Positions 11,945 through 22,902 of a DNA stretch of 64,000 nt are shown piece after piece; position 1 is the stretch's first letter; each line of letters starts with the position of its first letter. The DNA is taken from positions 38,021,473 through 38,085,472 of the forward strand of contig OX419758.1 in the NCBI GenBank assembly GCA_948567375.1, written 5' to 3'. The stretch is from Lunularia cruciata (taxonomy: Eukaryota > Streptophyta > Marchantiopsida > Lunulariales > Lunulariaceae). The notes under the pieces are model-generated. The model was given only the letters and a program-made list of their open reading frames with translations. It was not told the origin of the DNA and searched no databases. Both the position numbers and the translations under genes were made by a program.

Positions 11945-12688
11945 TGTAATATTCTGAGGATAAAGAAACACAATAGAGAGAAAACATGAATTCCACACTC
12001 AAACTACAATGCCCCAAAGGAGCACCTTCTCTTTATTATATAGCCAAAGAGGATCTCCTCCAAGGAAGCTCCACCATATGATTAGGTACATGGACAGGTG
12101 ACCTATCAGCAAGCTCTACCCTTAGACTACTTGCTTGGATGGGTGACATGTTGGTCTTGGTCCCATCTGGGTGGTCAAACAGGCTTGACCAAAGGGAATC
12201 TTTTAGAGAATCTTCTTGTATGAATCTCACAATCACGTGAGTGAAGTACCATTGGAAAGCTCTTGATGAGACAAACCAAGAGGGAGGGATGGCCAATCCT
12301 TCCTTTGCTTGGGGGGAGTATCCACACATTTTTGAGGCCTAATTCATCCGTTTAGGTCTCTAAAATTGCCTCTAAAGTTTTCAAGACTATTTTGGCTTCA
12401 ACCCTATTAGTAGAAGTGCTCTTTTGGTGAAACTTCTATCTGATCTACTTTCTCCATCATGTGTAATATCCTTCTATATGTCACCACCCCAAGTTTCACC
12501 TCTATATCATATCCCTAACTATTGATTCTAAAGTTTCCAAGCATGTTTTGGTTTTTGGCATATTAGTAGAAGTACTCTTTTGGTGTTACCTCTGTCTGAT
12601 CTACTTAGTCCATCATGTGTAATATCCTTTCTGATGTTACCAAACCAAATTTCATTTGTAGATCATTTGTCTAGCTATTGGTATTACA
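11945..12688 (-). repeat. 3' LTR of element E (744 bp, long form)
   Basis: Starts TGTAATATTCTGAGG and ends GGTATTACA. It differs from the C-type LTR by a duplicated tail: one tail unit ends near 12529 (CTAACTATTGATTCTA) and a second ends at 12688. The polypurine tract (plus strand aacctccctcctttt) follows at 12689-12705. Confidence 0.88.
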
Positions 12689-12769
12689 AACCTCCCTCCT
12701 TTTAAGATGCAACGTCCTCGTTGCAAAGTTGTTGCTCAAAAGATTTCACTAACACTGGTGCGTGGGTCA

Positions 12770-13950
12770 AGTTGGCTGCTAGCTCACATGTTGCCTTGTA
12801 CAAGGGGTATGCTTTCCAATGTACTAAGTATTCCACACATGGATGGCAAGTACCTCAAATGTGCTTCTGAAGAATGCATTTGACTTCATACTCCTCTATA
12901 TCATCAATGACTGATGGACAAGGTCAAATTTCTTGCAAGGAAGGGGAATTTTCTGGCCAGGATGCATATCTACATAATAAGGAGATATGGAATAGTGGAT
13001 GAATCCTCATGTGAGCTGGTAGTTTGAGGTGGTAGGCTACTGCACAAATTTGATGAAGTATGGAAAAAGGTCCAATAAAACGTGATCTGATCTTGCGAGG
13101 GCCAACTAATGTGAGGTTGGTTGTTGTAACCAAACTAGATCCCTCACATCAAACTCTAGGTGTTGGCAGTGTGCATCTACATATTGTTGTTGTCAATTTT
13201 GAGCAATCTACAACTTGTTTTTGGCACTCTCCACTCCTTGTTGGATTTTGAAAACAAAAGTGTTGATAGCATCCAGCTTGCTATCCATTGGGCGGATCTT
13301 CATCAAGCTTGATGGTGTGAAAGGATGTTCTCCATACATTAGGAAGAATGGTGTGACCTATGTGGATGCATTCACTAAATTGTTGTACGCAAACTCTACT
13401 AGCAAAAGTAAGGTGTCTCGCCTTTCTTGCTCTTCTAGAGTGAAGCCTCTAAGCATGTCCTCAATAGTATGATTAGCTTGCTCTGTCTGACCATTGGTTT
13501 GTGGATGGTAGGCCATGGAAATGGCCAATTTAGTTTTGAAGAGACCAAAGAGTGTTCTCCAAAACAAATTGGTGAATTGAGTGCTCCTATTAGTGATGAG
13601 CACCTAAGACAAGCCATGGTGAGAAAACATGACATCTAAGTACAATTGAGCTAATTTTGGAGCCATTACATCCTTGGTGGTAGGATGCACATGGATGTTA
13701 AGCCGATCAACAAAGACAACGATGGAGTCAAATCTTGAGGTGGTCTTGGGCAATTCACAAACCAGATCCATGCTTACATATTCCCAACTATGTGCAAGAG
13801 TAGGAAGGGGTTGAAGGAGTCCTATGGAAGCTTGATTAGATGCTTTATTTTGTTGGCAAAGGAGGTAGCTTTGAACATTCTCCATTAGATTGTTGCTCAT
13901 CTTGGGCCAATAATAATTAATTTTGGCTGCATCTAAGGTTTTGTCCACTC
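12770..13950 (-). pseudogene. Element E integrase and chromodomain
   Basis: On the minus strand 12770-12900 gives a chromodomain: IEEYEVKCILQKHI and then VEYLVHWKAYPLYKATCE. Upstream, 12924-13133 holds the GPR.I..RFIGPF SH3-like block. 13358-13603 holds the core with MLITNRSTQF, FGLFKTKLAIS and AYHPQTNGQTEQANHTIEDM, which carry the second Asp and the catalytic Glu region. 13604-13948 holds the zinc-binding domain (YLLCQQNKASNQ) and MDLVCELPKTTSRF. Part of a fossil chromovirus. Confidence 0.85.
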
Positions 13951-15470
13951 CAACGTGACCGGCAATGGTAGAGTCATGACATTCTGCTAGGATGGTGGTC
14001 CTTAGGTCCTTGTCATCTAAGTCTCATAACCTGCTATCTTGAAACATGAGTCCTTGGGTACTGGTGACACCTTTGGATGATTGAGCTCCTACAATCTATG
14101 GGTCAGTTTTTGTAGTAACAAGCATCCTTGGCCAAAATTCAGGGTTCATCTTTACGTCTATCACCAGATTGTTTGCAATAGGCATTTAGGTGAATGCATC
14201 TATGAGTTGCCTCTTGCCTTCCACATACATGATTGTCATGTTGAACTGTTGTCTCCACTTTGCCCACCAAATATGTTGACAAGAGAGAACTTTTTATGAT
14301 AGTTGGATTTTGCTGGTAGCAACTTCTAAGAGAAATATCCAATTGGGTGCCATCTGTCATGCCACTCTTGTTGTAGGATTACTCCTATTGTTATGCCTGA
14401 TGCATCCATAGCCAACTTGATTGAAGTTTTGGGTCATACCATTTCAAGATTGGTGCATGTAGTAATGCATCTTTCAATTCCTAACATGCCAATTCTTGTG
14501 TGGTTCCACACATCCACTTTTTCCCCTTGTCAAGCAGTGCCATTAGAGGTCGTTCCACCTTGGAGAAGTCCTTGAAAAATTGATGATAGAACCCCAAGAA
14601 GCTCTTGAGTTGAGTATGATCCTTTAGAGTGCACTAATTTTTAATGACCTTTATTTTATCTATCAACACTTGGATACTTGTTACACTTATTCTATGCCCC
14701 AAATAGTCTACTTCAGACTTGCCAAACTCACACTTTGAGATTTTGGCATACAATTGATTTTGTCATAGAATTTAGAGGACTTCTTGCAAATGTTGCATGT
14801 GTTCCATTATTGTTCTACCGTAGACAAGAATATCATCTAAGAAAATAATAATAAATTTATCCAAGTATGGATAAAATATGTCATTCATCAAACTCATTAA
14901 AGTGACTGGTGCTTTGGTGAGGCCAAATGATATCACCAAGTACTCAAAGTGACCATACCTTGTTCAAAAGGTAATTTTATGAACATCTTCCTCCGCAATC
15001 CAAATCTAGTTGTACATGCTTCATAGATCCAATTTGGTGAAGTATTTTACCCCATTGAGTTGATCAAATAATTCATCCATGCACGGTCAAGGGTATTTTT
15101 TCTTCATTGTCTGTTGATTTAGGCCTTAATAGTCAATGCACATGTGCATTGTACCATCCTTTTTCTTTACAAACAAGACAAGAGCCCCATATGGTGATAC
15201 ATTGGGTTGGATAAATCCTTTTTGCATCTTCAATCTTCAATTTGAGCCTTACACTCCTCCAACTCATGAGGTGATAGACGGTATGGGGCCTTACAAGGAA
15301 GTATCTTCTTAGGGATTATCTTGATTTTATGGTCTACTCTCCTTTCTAGTGGTAATCCTAATGGTAGGTCATTTGGGAAGACATCTTGGAACTCATTAAC
15401 CACATCTTTCAAGTTCTTAGGAACTTGTCCATTGAGTTGTGCACTCTGGACTTCTCTTGTTAGACCCATG
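13950..15470 (-). pseudogene. Element E RNase H and reverse transcriptase
   Basis: Decayed RNase H (13.95-14.5 kb) and RT (14.5-15.47 kb), in the order expected for minus-strand Ty3/gypsy. 15230-15469 shows the RT N-terminal approach: FQDVFPNDLPLGLP and then [16 protein letters not shown]. It aligns along its length with element C and supplies the uninterrupted version of the two sites where C has solo LTRs. Numerous breaks. Confidence 0.8.
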
Positions 15471-16191
15471 AAACATCTATTTATATTACAGATTGTTGTT
15501 TTCCCTATAACATAAAGAGATACTTCTGCCTACATGCTCTGTCTTTAATTCCAATGATCTTCCATTGGTGAGTTCTCACTACTTTCTTTCTCCAATTGAC
15601 CATGGGATTGTAATGTTCCATCCATGGCATACCTAAGATTGCATTATAAAGAGCTAATTGTATCACATACCACTCAATTATTTCCTGCTATTCTCATACA
15701 AAGAGTGTTATTGTTCTAGGTAATGAATCGATCCTCTTTGTCTATCCATTAGGTAACTCAATTTCTTCACTCTCATCCTTCTCTAGATCTATCTCCAATC
15801 TTAGTGCAACAGAGTAGGACAAGAAATTCTCTATTGCTTTAGGATCTATCAATACCTCACCTAATTGCCTTCTAGGACTCCATTCACAACAATCAATTAT
15901 GAGTTTACCTTTCTGGATCTTTATGCATTCATCAACTTCCTCCTCTCAAATTTCTGCTTCCCAATTGAGCTAGTAAGGCTGCAAGCTGCATTCACTAGCA
16001 ATCTTCATTTTTTGTGGTGATTTATGCATCCTCCTCTTCAATTTGTCTCTCCGTGTTATTTAAAGATTGCATGTATGGAGGCCAAGGGCCTCTAAGAAGA
16101 CGAGCACAATAGTTGATGGATATATGCCCAATATGGCCATAATTATAACAATGACTTTTTTCTCCTTGAGGTTCTTCTCCTTATGCGACTA
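15470..16191 (-). pseudogene. Element E protease and gag zinc-knuckle region
   Basis: No long frame remains. The sequence matches the equivalent region of element C at 9.3-10.08 kb, including the zinc-knuckle-like stretch near 16130-16160. It ends exactly where F inserted. Confidence 0.6.
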
Positions 16192-16617
16192 TGTAAAAGA
16201 CCAAGACTGAGGAGAGAAATAGGAGAATGGAAACTCACATTAAGACACTTGAATGTGGGAAAACTCCAAATGCCTAGCATGAGCTTTGGCTTTGGTATTT
16301 ATAAGTAGCATACAAGGCCCTTGAGAAGCTTCTCAAGAAGTTTCCCCAAGCCACTTTCTTAGAGTGCAAGCCAAGTTAACTAGGAAGCTTTTCAAGAAGC
16401 TTCCTTCTAGAAGCCATCTACTTAGCATGCAAGCTAAGCTAGTTGGAAGCTTCTAGAAGCTTCCTTTTAGAAGCTACTTACTTGAGGTGCAAGCTAGGCT
16501 AGCCGGGAAGCTTCCCAAGAAGCTTCCTAGATACTTCCAAAATATTCTAGGCTAATTTGTCTTATGTGCTACTTTGTAAGCCCAACTAACTTTGTTGCTA
16601 AACTCCATATTGTTACA
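16192..16617 (-). repeat. 3' LTR of element F, with heat-shock-element-like array
   Basis: 426 bp, with plus-strand ends TGTAAAAGACC and ATTGTTACA. On the minus strand the U3 region holds a cluster of GAAnnTTC palindromes (about 16320-16527) upstream of a TATA box at 16296-16304. It includes GGAAGCTTCTAGAAGCTTCC at 16445-16464, four contiguous alternating nGAAn pentamers. Confidence 0.93.
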
Positions 16618-16689
16618 TATTCTCCTACCACTAGTTGGTAACGTCCTTGTCGCCAATGAAGCTTCAAATTCCTAGATGGCCGTTTGTGC

Positions 16690-17105
16690 ATTTTGGAGGT
16701 GAGAAAGAGGTTCCTATGTGGCATCATGAAGGAGATACCCTTTCCAAAAAACCTTGTACTCCGTATGTTGGCGACGGCCTTGGTGAATATGGCGACATGC
16801 AAGGATATAATCAACTTCGTACTCCTCATGATCATTGATAGGGATAGGAAGAGGGGGAGGTTGGACATGAGAGGAAAAGGAAGAGGCGTTAGGAACAAAG
16901 GGTTTCAACTTGGAAATATGAAAGACAAGATGGATATGCATGTGACAAGGCAAGGCAAGTTGATAAGCAACAAGAGAGACAATTTGGGTGATATCAAAGG
17001 GTCCTATCCAATTAGGAGCAAGTTTACAAACTTGGGTATCAAGTGGGAGAGGGAGGTTACTAGAGGATAGCATGACTTTATCATCAACTTCAAAGGTGAG
17101 ATCTA
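16690..17105 (-). pseudogene. Element F integrase C-terminus and chromodomain
   Basis: On the minus strand, LAPNWIGPFDITQIVS (GPF block) is followed by HMHIHLVFHISKLKPF. Then a chromodomain begins EEYEVDYILACRHIHQGRRQ and continues HTEYKVFWKGYLLHDAT. Chromodomains steer integration toward particular chromatin in chromoviruses. Element B sits immediately right, and integrase resumes at 24914. Confidence 0.9.
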
Positions 17106-17793
17106 TGAGCCGGCCTGTCTCTCACTCAGGATGAACCTCTGATGGCTATTATGGTAGCGCACCATGGACTAAGAAGGCAAGGAACCCCAACTCCATCATA
17201 CTCCTCCAACGCTAACACTCCAAGACTCAAGACATGGCTCACTAGAGAACTCAATGAGAGAGAGATAGTTGCAAATGAAAGGATGATGAGTACCTCCTCA
17301 CCCCTTGTTTATATACTTGTGAAATAGTTACGTACCAAAGTTACTAATTACCGTAGTAACTCAAGTTACTAGACTAAAAGTCAAGTAAAGTCAAAAAGTA
17401 GAAAGGAATATCCATTCACATGGGCATATTCCCCTAAGCATGTGGTCTTATCTTGACCCAACCACTAAGTCAAGGATTCCTTCACATGGGCTATCCTTGG
17501 AATAAAGAAGAATCCAAAAGAAAAAGGTTTGCGGGCCCAAGAGTTCTCAACTCTTTCCTCAAAGCCAAACACCTAGGAATAATGCCAAGTCAACACACTA
17601 AAATCCAAAATAGTGGTGCTCATCTTTTCTACTTCCTCTAAAGTAAGGTCCACTCTATCTTAGCTATGACTAACTTTACCTAACCATGACTAATATAGAA
17701 CCATCCTTTATCTCTATAAATAATATCTCTTAAGTACTTGTAATACCAAGCTAAATATCACAATACCACACACATGCACAAATGGGTGTTACA
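17106..17793 (-). repeat. 3' LTR of element B (688 bp)
   Basis: Plus-strand ends TGAGCCGGCC and GGGTGTTACA. On the minus strand it is TGTAACACCC...GGCCGGCTCA, the same as element A's LTR. A TATA box (minus GTATATAAAC) lies near 17307-17316. The G-rich polypurine tract abuts it at 17794-17806 (plus strand tttacccccgg). Confidence 0.95.
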
Positions 17794-17841
17794 TTTACCC
17801 CCGGACTAAGTTTTCACTTTGTCCTCAAAGTGAAGGTCTCT

Positions 17842-18423
17842 CTACCTTCTATGGTACATCTTCAACTTATCATGGTTAATCCTATCAAAGTGTCTTCCTC
17901 CCAACTCCTTGAGATCATAGGTGTAATTGCCGCACACCTTCTCTACTATGAAAGGTCCAAAGTACTTAGGCAAAAACTTCTTTTGCACTCTCTTGAATCG
18001 AATGGAATCAAACAACATTACCCAATCACCTTCTTTGAAAGGCTCCACCTTCTTCTTGCCTTGTGTCTTGTCATAGCTCTCCTTTTGTTTCCTTTGGGCT
18101 TGCTCCACTCGAACCATAGCAACTGCTCTTGCCTCTTCCAACTCCATGAGTTGATCCTTCCTTGACTTCTCTGCATCACTTCCTTGTGCTTTCTTCAATC
18201 TCCTATGAATGCTTTGGAAGGTAGGAAGATCAAAGTGAATAGGTAAGGTAGACTCAATACCATACACCAATTGGAATGGAGAATATCCGGTGGAAGTCTT
18301 CATGGTTGTCCTATACTCCCACAAAACTGCATGAATCCTCTTGTCCCAATGATGTTTAGCCCCCTCCATTTCTGCATCTTTGGCCAACATCATGCACAAG
18401 GTCTGATTGGTTCTCTCTGCCAA
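17842..18423 (-). CDS. Element B integrase core end and C-terminal domain
   Basis: 193 codons on the minus strand. It opens at AERTNQTLCMMLAKD (catalytic Glu helix of the integrase core) and continues with the GYSPFQLVYGIESTLP block. It ends with KEGDWVMLFDSIRF and KFLPKYFGPFIVEKV, the SH3-like C-terminal domain. No chromodomain follows before the polypurine tract. Fossil element part. Confidence 0.88.
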   Translation of the reverse strand: MAERTNQTLCMMLAKDAEMEGAKHHWDKRIHAVLWEYRTTMKTSTGYSPFQLVYGIESTLPIHFDLPTFQSIHRRLKKAQGSDAEKSRKDQLMELEEARAVAMVRVEQAQRKQKESYDKTQGKKKVEPFKEGDWVMLFDSIRFKRVQKKFLPKYFGPFIVEKVCGNYTYDLKELGGRHFDRINHDKLKMYHRR

Positions 18424-18711
18424 GCCATTGGAATTTGGCTTATAGGATGTAGTTACTCTATGTGTGATAGAGAAATGTCATAGCATGGCTGTAGTAATGC
18501 TTCCTGTAAACTCTCCTCCTCTATCAGAAACCAACTCCAAAGGGCATCCAAACCTAGTGATAATGCGTTCATAAAGAAATCTACCCACTTCATCTTCATT
18601 CTTGTCCCTCAATGGTCTAGCCTCAACCCACTTGGTAAGGTAATCAGTAACTACCACAATGTACCGATTGTTCCTTGGGGTTCTATTGAGAGGTCCTACA
18701 AAATCAATTCC

Positions 18712-20244
18712 CTACTTCTCAAAAGGTCCTAGCAATGGAATTGATCTAAGTGGTGGAGTGGATGTAGACTTTCTAGCAAAAGCTTGACAAACATGACAAG
18801 TTTTGCAATAATCAAGACAATCCTTGAAAATCCCTCTCCAATGGTAACCTGCATCTAGAATCTTGAAAGCTGTCACCTTTCCTGCAAAGTGTCCTCCACA
18901 TACTAAACCTTCATGAAACTCCTTTATGAGTAGGATAGCCTCTTCCTTACCCACTGCTCTTTGAAGTAGACCATCTGCTCCTTGGTGAAAAAGAATATCC
19001 TCCACCATTGTGTAAGGTCTAGATCTTGCTGCAAGGGCCTTCCTCTCCCTAGCATGCATCCCTTCTGGATAGTTACCTCTTGTCACAAAATCCACAATCT
19101 CCTTGTACTCCATTGGAATCTCTTGAGTGAATGAGATTGTCATGAGCTCCTCATCCGGGAAGGAATCATCTATTGGCTCATCTCCATCATGATCATAGGC
19201 TCTAGATAACAAATCAGCATTTGCATGTTTCTTTCCTGGCCTATCTTCAATGGTGTAGTCATACTCAGACAAGAGTATCATCCACCTTGCTAGTCTCCCT
19301 TCAACATTAGGCTTGTTGAAGATGTACTTCAAAGCCTTGTGATCCGTGACAATGGTCGCTTTCCCTCCAATCAAGTAGTGTCTAAACTTCTTGAGACCAA
19401 AGATCACTGCCAACCCTTCTCTCTCCGTGACAGAGTAGTTCTTCTCTGCTGAAACCATCTGCCTACTAGCATAAGCTATTGGATGATCATGCCCATCTTG
19501 GTCTAATTGACTAAGAGTGCATCCTATAGCTACATTAGAAGCATCAGTGTAGAGGATGAAAGGTTTACTCCAATCAGGTTTAGCAAGAATTGGAGCTACA
19601 ACAAGGGATTGCTTGAGCTCCTCAAAAGCTTTGAGAGCCTCCTTGTCTTCCAAAATCACCATGTAATCTACACCCTTCTTCATGTAGATGGTCAATGCAT
19701 AAGCCTTGTTGGAAAATGAGAAGATGAACCTCCTATAGTACCCAACCATCCCCAAGAATTGGCGTAACTTTGTCAAGCTTGAAGGGAATGGAAGGTCTGA
19801 GATTTTCCTCACCTTCTCAGGATCAACTGCTATTCCATCCTTGGAGATGATATGCCCCAAAAGTAGACCTTCTTCACATCCAAAAATGCACTTCTCTGGG
19901 TTGAGTGATGCATTTGCCTCATCCAAGCATTGCAAGACTTTGATTAGGTGCTCAAAGTGCTCCTCCTTGCTCCCATAAACACAAAAGTCATCAATGAAAT
20001 CTCTCACAAATTTCCCAATTAAAGGTTCAAATACCTTGTTCATGAACCGTTGGAATGTGGCTGGAGCATTGCAAAGCCCAAAAGGCATGACCTTGAAAGC
20101 GTAAGTTCCCCAAGGTGTGGTGAATGTGGTGAGTTGTTGATGCTCTGGTGCAATCTTGATTCGGTTATATCCACTATAACCATCTCCAAAACTATACCTC
20201 TCATGACCTGCAACCTCCTCCAAGATCTCATCAATGAATGGCAA
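18712..20244 (-). CDS. Element B reverse transcriptase, RNase H and integrase N-terminus
   Basis: 510 codons. RT spans residues about 1-190, with MPFGLCNAPATFQRFMNKVF and FIDDFCVYG at the catalytic YxDD position. RNase H is at residues about 230-350 (FILYTDASNVAIGCTLSQ, then VTDHKAL, then YTIEDRPGKKHANADLLSRA). The integrase zinc finger is at residues about 430-490 (HEGLVCGGH ... CKTCHVCQ). It closes at PLLGPFEK. Only one RNase H domain is seen, unlike the Tat lineage. RT wording (DGYSGYNRIKIAPE, MPFGLCNAPATFQR) resembles Athila-type elements. Confidence 0.92.
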   Translation of the reverse strand: MPFIDEILEEVAGHERYSFGDGYSGYNRIKIAPEHQQLTTFTTPWGTYAFKVMPFGLCNAPATFQRFMNKVFEPLIGKFVRDFIDDFCVYGSKEEHFEHLIKVLQCLDEANASLNPEKCIFGCEEGLLLGHIISKDGIAVDPEKVRKISDLPFPSSLTKLRQFLGMVGYYRRFIFSFSNKAYALTIYMKKGVDYMVILEDKEALKAFEELKQSLVVAPILAKPDWSKPFILYTDASNVAIGCTLSQLDQDGHDHPIAYASRQMVSAEKNYSVTEREGLAVIFGLKKFRHYLIGGKATIVTDHKALKYIFNKPNVEGRLARWMILLSEYDYTIEDRPGKKHANADLLSRAYDHDGDEPIDDSFPDEELMTISFTQEIPMEYKEIVDFVTRGNYPEGMHARERKALAARSRPYTMVEDILFHQGADGLLQRAVGKEEAILLIKEFHEGLVCGGHFAGKVTAFKILDAGYHWRGIFKDCLDYCKTCHVCQAFARKSTSTPPLRSIPLLGPFEK

Positions 20245-20247
20245 TGG

Positions 20248-21318
20248 CTAGTAGGCCTTCTTGGTAACAGCATTGAGTTTCTTGTAATCCACACATACCC
20301 GAAGCTTGCCATTCTTTTTCTTCACAATGACAATTGGAGACACCCATTCTGAATTCTCCACCTCAAAGATAAATCCAGCCTCCTTGAGCTTATCAATCTC
20401 CTCCTTCACAACCAAAGATATTGGTGGGCTAATGCGACGTTGCTTTTGGCAGATTGGTCTTGCATGTGACTCCACCTCTATCTTGTGCTCCTCCAAGGTG
20501 ACTTCCTTCAAATCCTTGTAACTAAAAGCAAACACATGGATGAACTTGCGGAAAATCTCCTCAAATCTCACCTTCTCCTCCTTGGTAACATTTGGGCCAT
20601 ACTTGAGGGTAGATAACCTTCTCTCTACCTCCTCAAGTGTCAATGGTGATTTATCTGGGTCCTTCAAAACCTCTGGCTTAGGTGCAAATTCCATAGCACA
20701 CAAAGGATACACATCTGAATCAGATTCAGATTCATCCTCCTCCCTGGAAGTCTCCTCTTCCATGCTTGTGTCCACACCTGAAGCTCCTTCTTCAGAATCT
20801 GATTCCCAATAATCAGAAGATGGTGTATCTGAATGTGAAGTGTTGGTGGTGTTAGTCACAGGAACAGTGACTCTATGGTTTGATGGCCCAATCCTCAAGT
20901 ACCCTTTGTGCCATCGATCAGTTGTGCGTGCTGCTCTCAACCATGGCCTCCCAAGAAGTAAGTCATAGCTTGAATCCTTCAAGACTTGGAAAGTCATGAG
21001 ATTTTGAACTCCCATAACTGAAACTACCACCTTATCCATCACCCCTACTGGTCGAACTTGTTGCTTGTTTGCCATGCTCACCACAAATGTTGAAGGTCTT
21101 GAGGGTATCATACCCAACTTCTTCATCAACCTTTCTGACATGGCATTCACTGCTGATCCTCCATCAACCAATGCATCCTTGATGTTGTGACCATTCACTC
21201 TCACATCAATCTTGGAGGCATATTCACAAGCTTCCCATGGTGCTGGCTTGGCATCCACCACCCCCATTGATACTAGAACTTTTACCTTCTTCTTCTTCTT
21301 GCTCCTTGTAGAACTCAA
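20248..21318 (-). CDS. Element B protease and RT N-terminal part
   Basis: 356 codons. A retropepsin-like block, KDALVDGGSAVNAMSERLM (residues about 43-61), is the aspartic protease active-site region in the DGG form seen in many plant Ty3 elements. It is followed by the LLLGRPWLRA block. An acidic serine-rich linker (about 165-200) precedes the RT approach ISPPISLVVKEEIDKLKEAG and NGKLRVCVDYKKLNAVTK. It begins just past the end of gag in another frame, as is common between gag and pol. Confidence 0.88.
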   Translation of the reverse strand: MSSTRSKKKKKVKVLVSMGVVDAKPAPWEACEYASKIDVRVNGHNIKDALVDGGSAVNAMSERLMKKLGMIPSRPSTFVVSMANKQQVRPVGVMDKVVVSVMGVQNLMTFQVLKDSSYDLLLGRPWLRAARTTDRWHKGYLRIGPSNHRVTVPVTNTTNTSHSDTPSSDYWESDSEEGASGVDTSMEEETSREEDESESDSDVYPLCAMEFAPKPEVLKDPDKSPLTLEEVERRLSTLKYGPNVTKEEKVRFEEIFRKFIHVFAFSYKDLKEVTLEEHKIEVESHARPICQKQRRISPPISLVVKEEIDKLKEAGFIFEVENSEWVSPIVIVKKKNGKLRVCVDYKKLNAVTKKAY

Positions 21319-21325
21319 ACCACCT

Positions 21326-22669
21326 CTAAGCTCCTTTTCTCAAGGTAGGGTTCAAAGCAATTAATTGGCCCACTGTGATGTTAGCCTTGTGACTACCAAC
21401 ATCCTCCAACACATTGTAGTTCCATTGTTGCTTTGAGATCAAGAAGTCCTCCATCCCCAACTTCTTCCTTGGAGTCTTTGTTGTTGATGGTGTTGAGGTG
21501 CGAGTGCTCCTAGTTGACATAGGAGTATCCTTGCTTGAAGTAAATCCTTGAGAAGAGTGAACATCCTCTGCAAAACAAGCTCTCTTCTTCTCTTGTGCCA
21601 AAAGCTCCAAATTAAGACCCTTGGAGTTTGAGCACTCTCCCTTCTCATACTTGCTCTCAACCACATCTATGGATGTTATCCCCTTACCTTTGTTGGGATT
21701 AGGAGTCACTTGGGTTTCACTACCTCCCTCTTTCCCTCTATTGGCTCCCTCATAACCCCTTCCTCCATGGTAAGTGGAATTTGGGCAATTCCTTTGGATA
21801 TGGCCTCTTCCTCCACAACCAAAACAATTTCTATCATTGAAATTGTTGGCTGGTTGGCCTCCTCTATATGGATAGTTTCCATAACTCTTAGGCCATCTCC
21901 CTACATTCTGATCCACCTCTCTCTTCTCCCATAGTTGCACCACATTGATCTTGAGATCTGCAAGTTGTTCTGTGATGGTTTGGAGTGGATCTTTTGGTGG
22001 AGGTGCAAGAACTGGAGCAACTACTACTTGTGGTGCAACCCTTGTCACCAAAGTATCAGAAGTTCCACCATACTTGTAGCCTTGAGGAGGATGCACAACC
22101 TCCTTCACCACCAAATCACTCTCATCCCCTTCCAAACTCTCCTCCATACGAATTGCGATCTTGATAGCTTCAACCTTGGAAGAAGGTTTCTCATATCTCA
22201 CCTTGCTTCTAATTTGTGGTCTCAATCCTCCCACAAAATTCTTGGTGAGCATGGCCTCTATGCCAATCATTGTAGTCTCCACATCATCCCCACCCTTCCT
22301 CAACACTATGCGAAATCTGGACTCCAACTTTTCCACTCTTTCCACATAGACCCTCACTTTCTCTCCATCTCCTTGCTTGAGAAATGTAACCTCACTCATC
22401 AATCTCTCATAACTCTCATCAGGAAGAAAGTTCTCAATGAGTGTTGAAGTCAAAGTCTCCCAAGACTCCTCTTCCCCCTCTCTCCTCTCTCTCTTTTGGT
22501 ATTCTGACTCATACCATGTAAGTGCTGCATCCTCAAAGAAATCTGGTAATAATGAGGCCCACTCATTCTTCCTCCTCTCATTGTTTCCTATGCAAGCTCT
22601 CTTGAAGTCTCTCACAAAGGCCTCCACATCTTCTCCATCCTTGCCAAAGAAAACCGGAAGTTTCCCCAT
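21326..22669 (-). CDS. Element B gag with zinc knuckle
   Basis: 447 codons. The N-terminal two-thirds is a helical retrotransposon gag domain (FFGKDGEDVEAFVRDFKRAC, FEDAALTWYESEY, then the FLKQGDGEKVRVYVERVEKL block). A CCHC zinc knuckle, CFGCGGRGHIQRNCP, lies near residue 285. The tail is Ser/Thr/Lys-rich. Gag makes the particle and packages RNA. This start is favoured because it directly precedes the conserved fold. Confidence 0.92.
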   Translation of the reverse strand: MGKLPVFFGKDGEDVEAFVRDFKRACIGNNERRKNEWASLLPDFFEDAALTWYESEYQKRERREGEEESWETLTSTLIENFLPDESYERLMSEVTFLKQGDGEKVRVYVERVEKLESRFRIVLRKGGDDVETTMIGIEAMLTKNFVGGLRPQIRSKVRYEKPSSKVEAIKIAIRMEESLEGDESDLVVKEVVHPPQGYKYGGTSDTLVTRVAPQVVVAPVLAPPPKDPLQTITEQLADLKINVVQLWEKREVDQNVGRWPKSYGNYPYRGGQPANNFNDRNCFGCGGRGHIQRNCPNSTYHGGRGYEGANRGKEGGSETQVTPNPNKGKGITSIDVVESKYEKGECSNSKGLNLELLAQEKKRACFAEDVHSSQGFTSSKDTPMSTRSTRTSTPSTTKTPRKKLGMEDFLISKQQWNYNVLEDVGSHKANITVGQLIALNPTLRKGA

Positions 22670-22902
22670 CTTAACCCCTCACTATCTTTCTTTTCTCTCA
22701 ATTTTTTTTCTCTTTTCTTTTCTCTCACTCTATTACTAATAGAGTATATACATGACTAACACCATCTGAGAATAATCCACTCTAGGGAACACAAAAGGTT
22801 CAGGTTGCTCCAAGATTTCTATAGCAACATCAAATCCTAGAGTGCATATTAATCTAACTCTCATGGATAGTTTATCCATAAGTTGAAAGATTATCTCCAT
22901 CA

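Noticed and set aside
16320-16530. Repeats spaced about 60 bp, CRISPR-like at first glance
   Set aside because: Degenerate palindromic units inside both LTRs of a plant retrotransposon; no constant repeat/unique spacer pattern and no cas genes.
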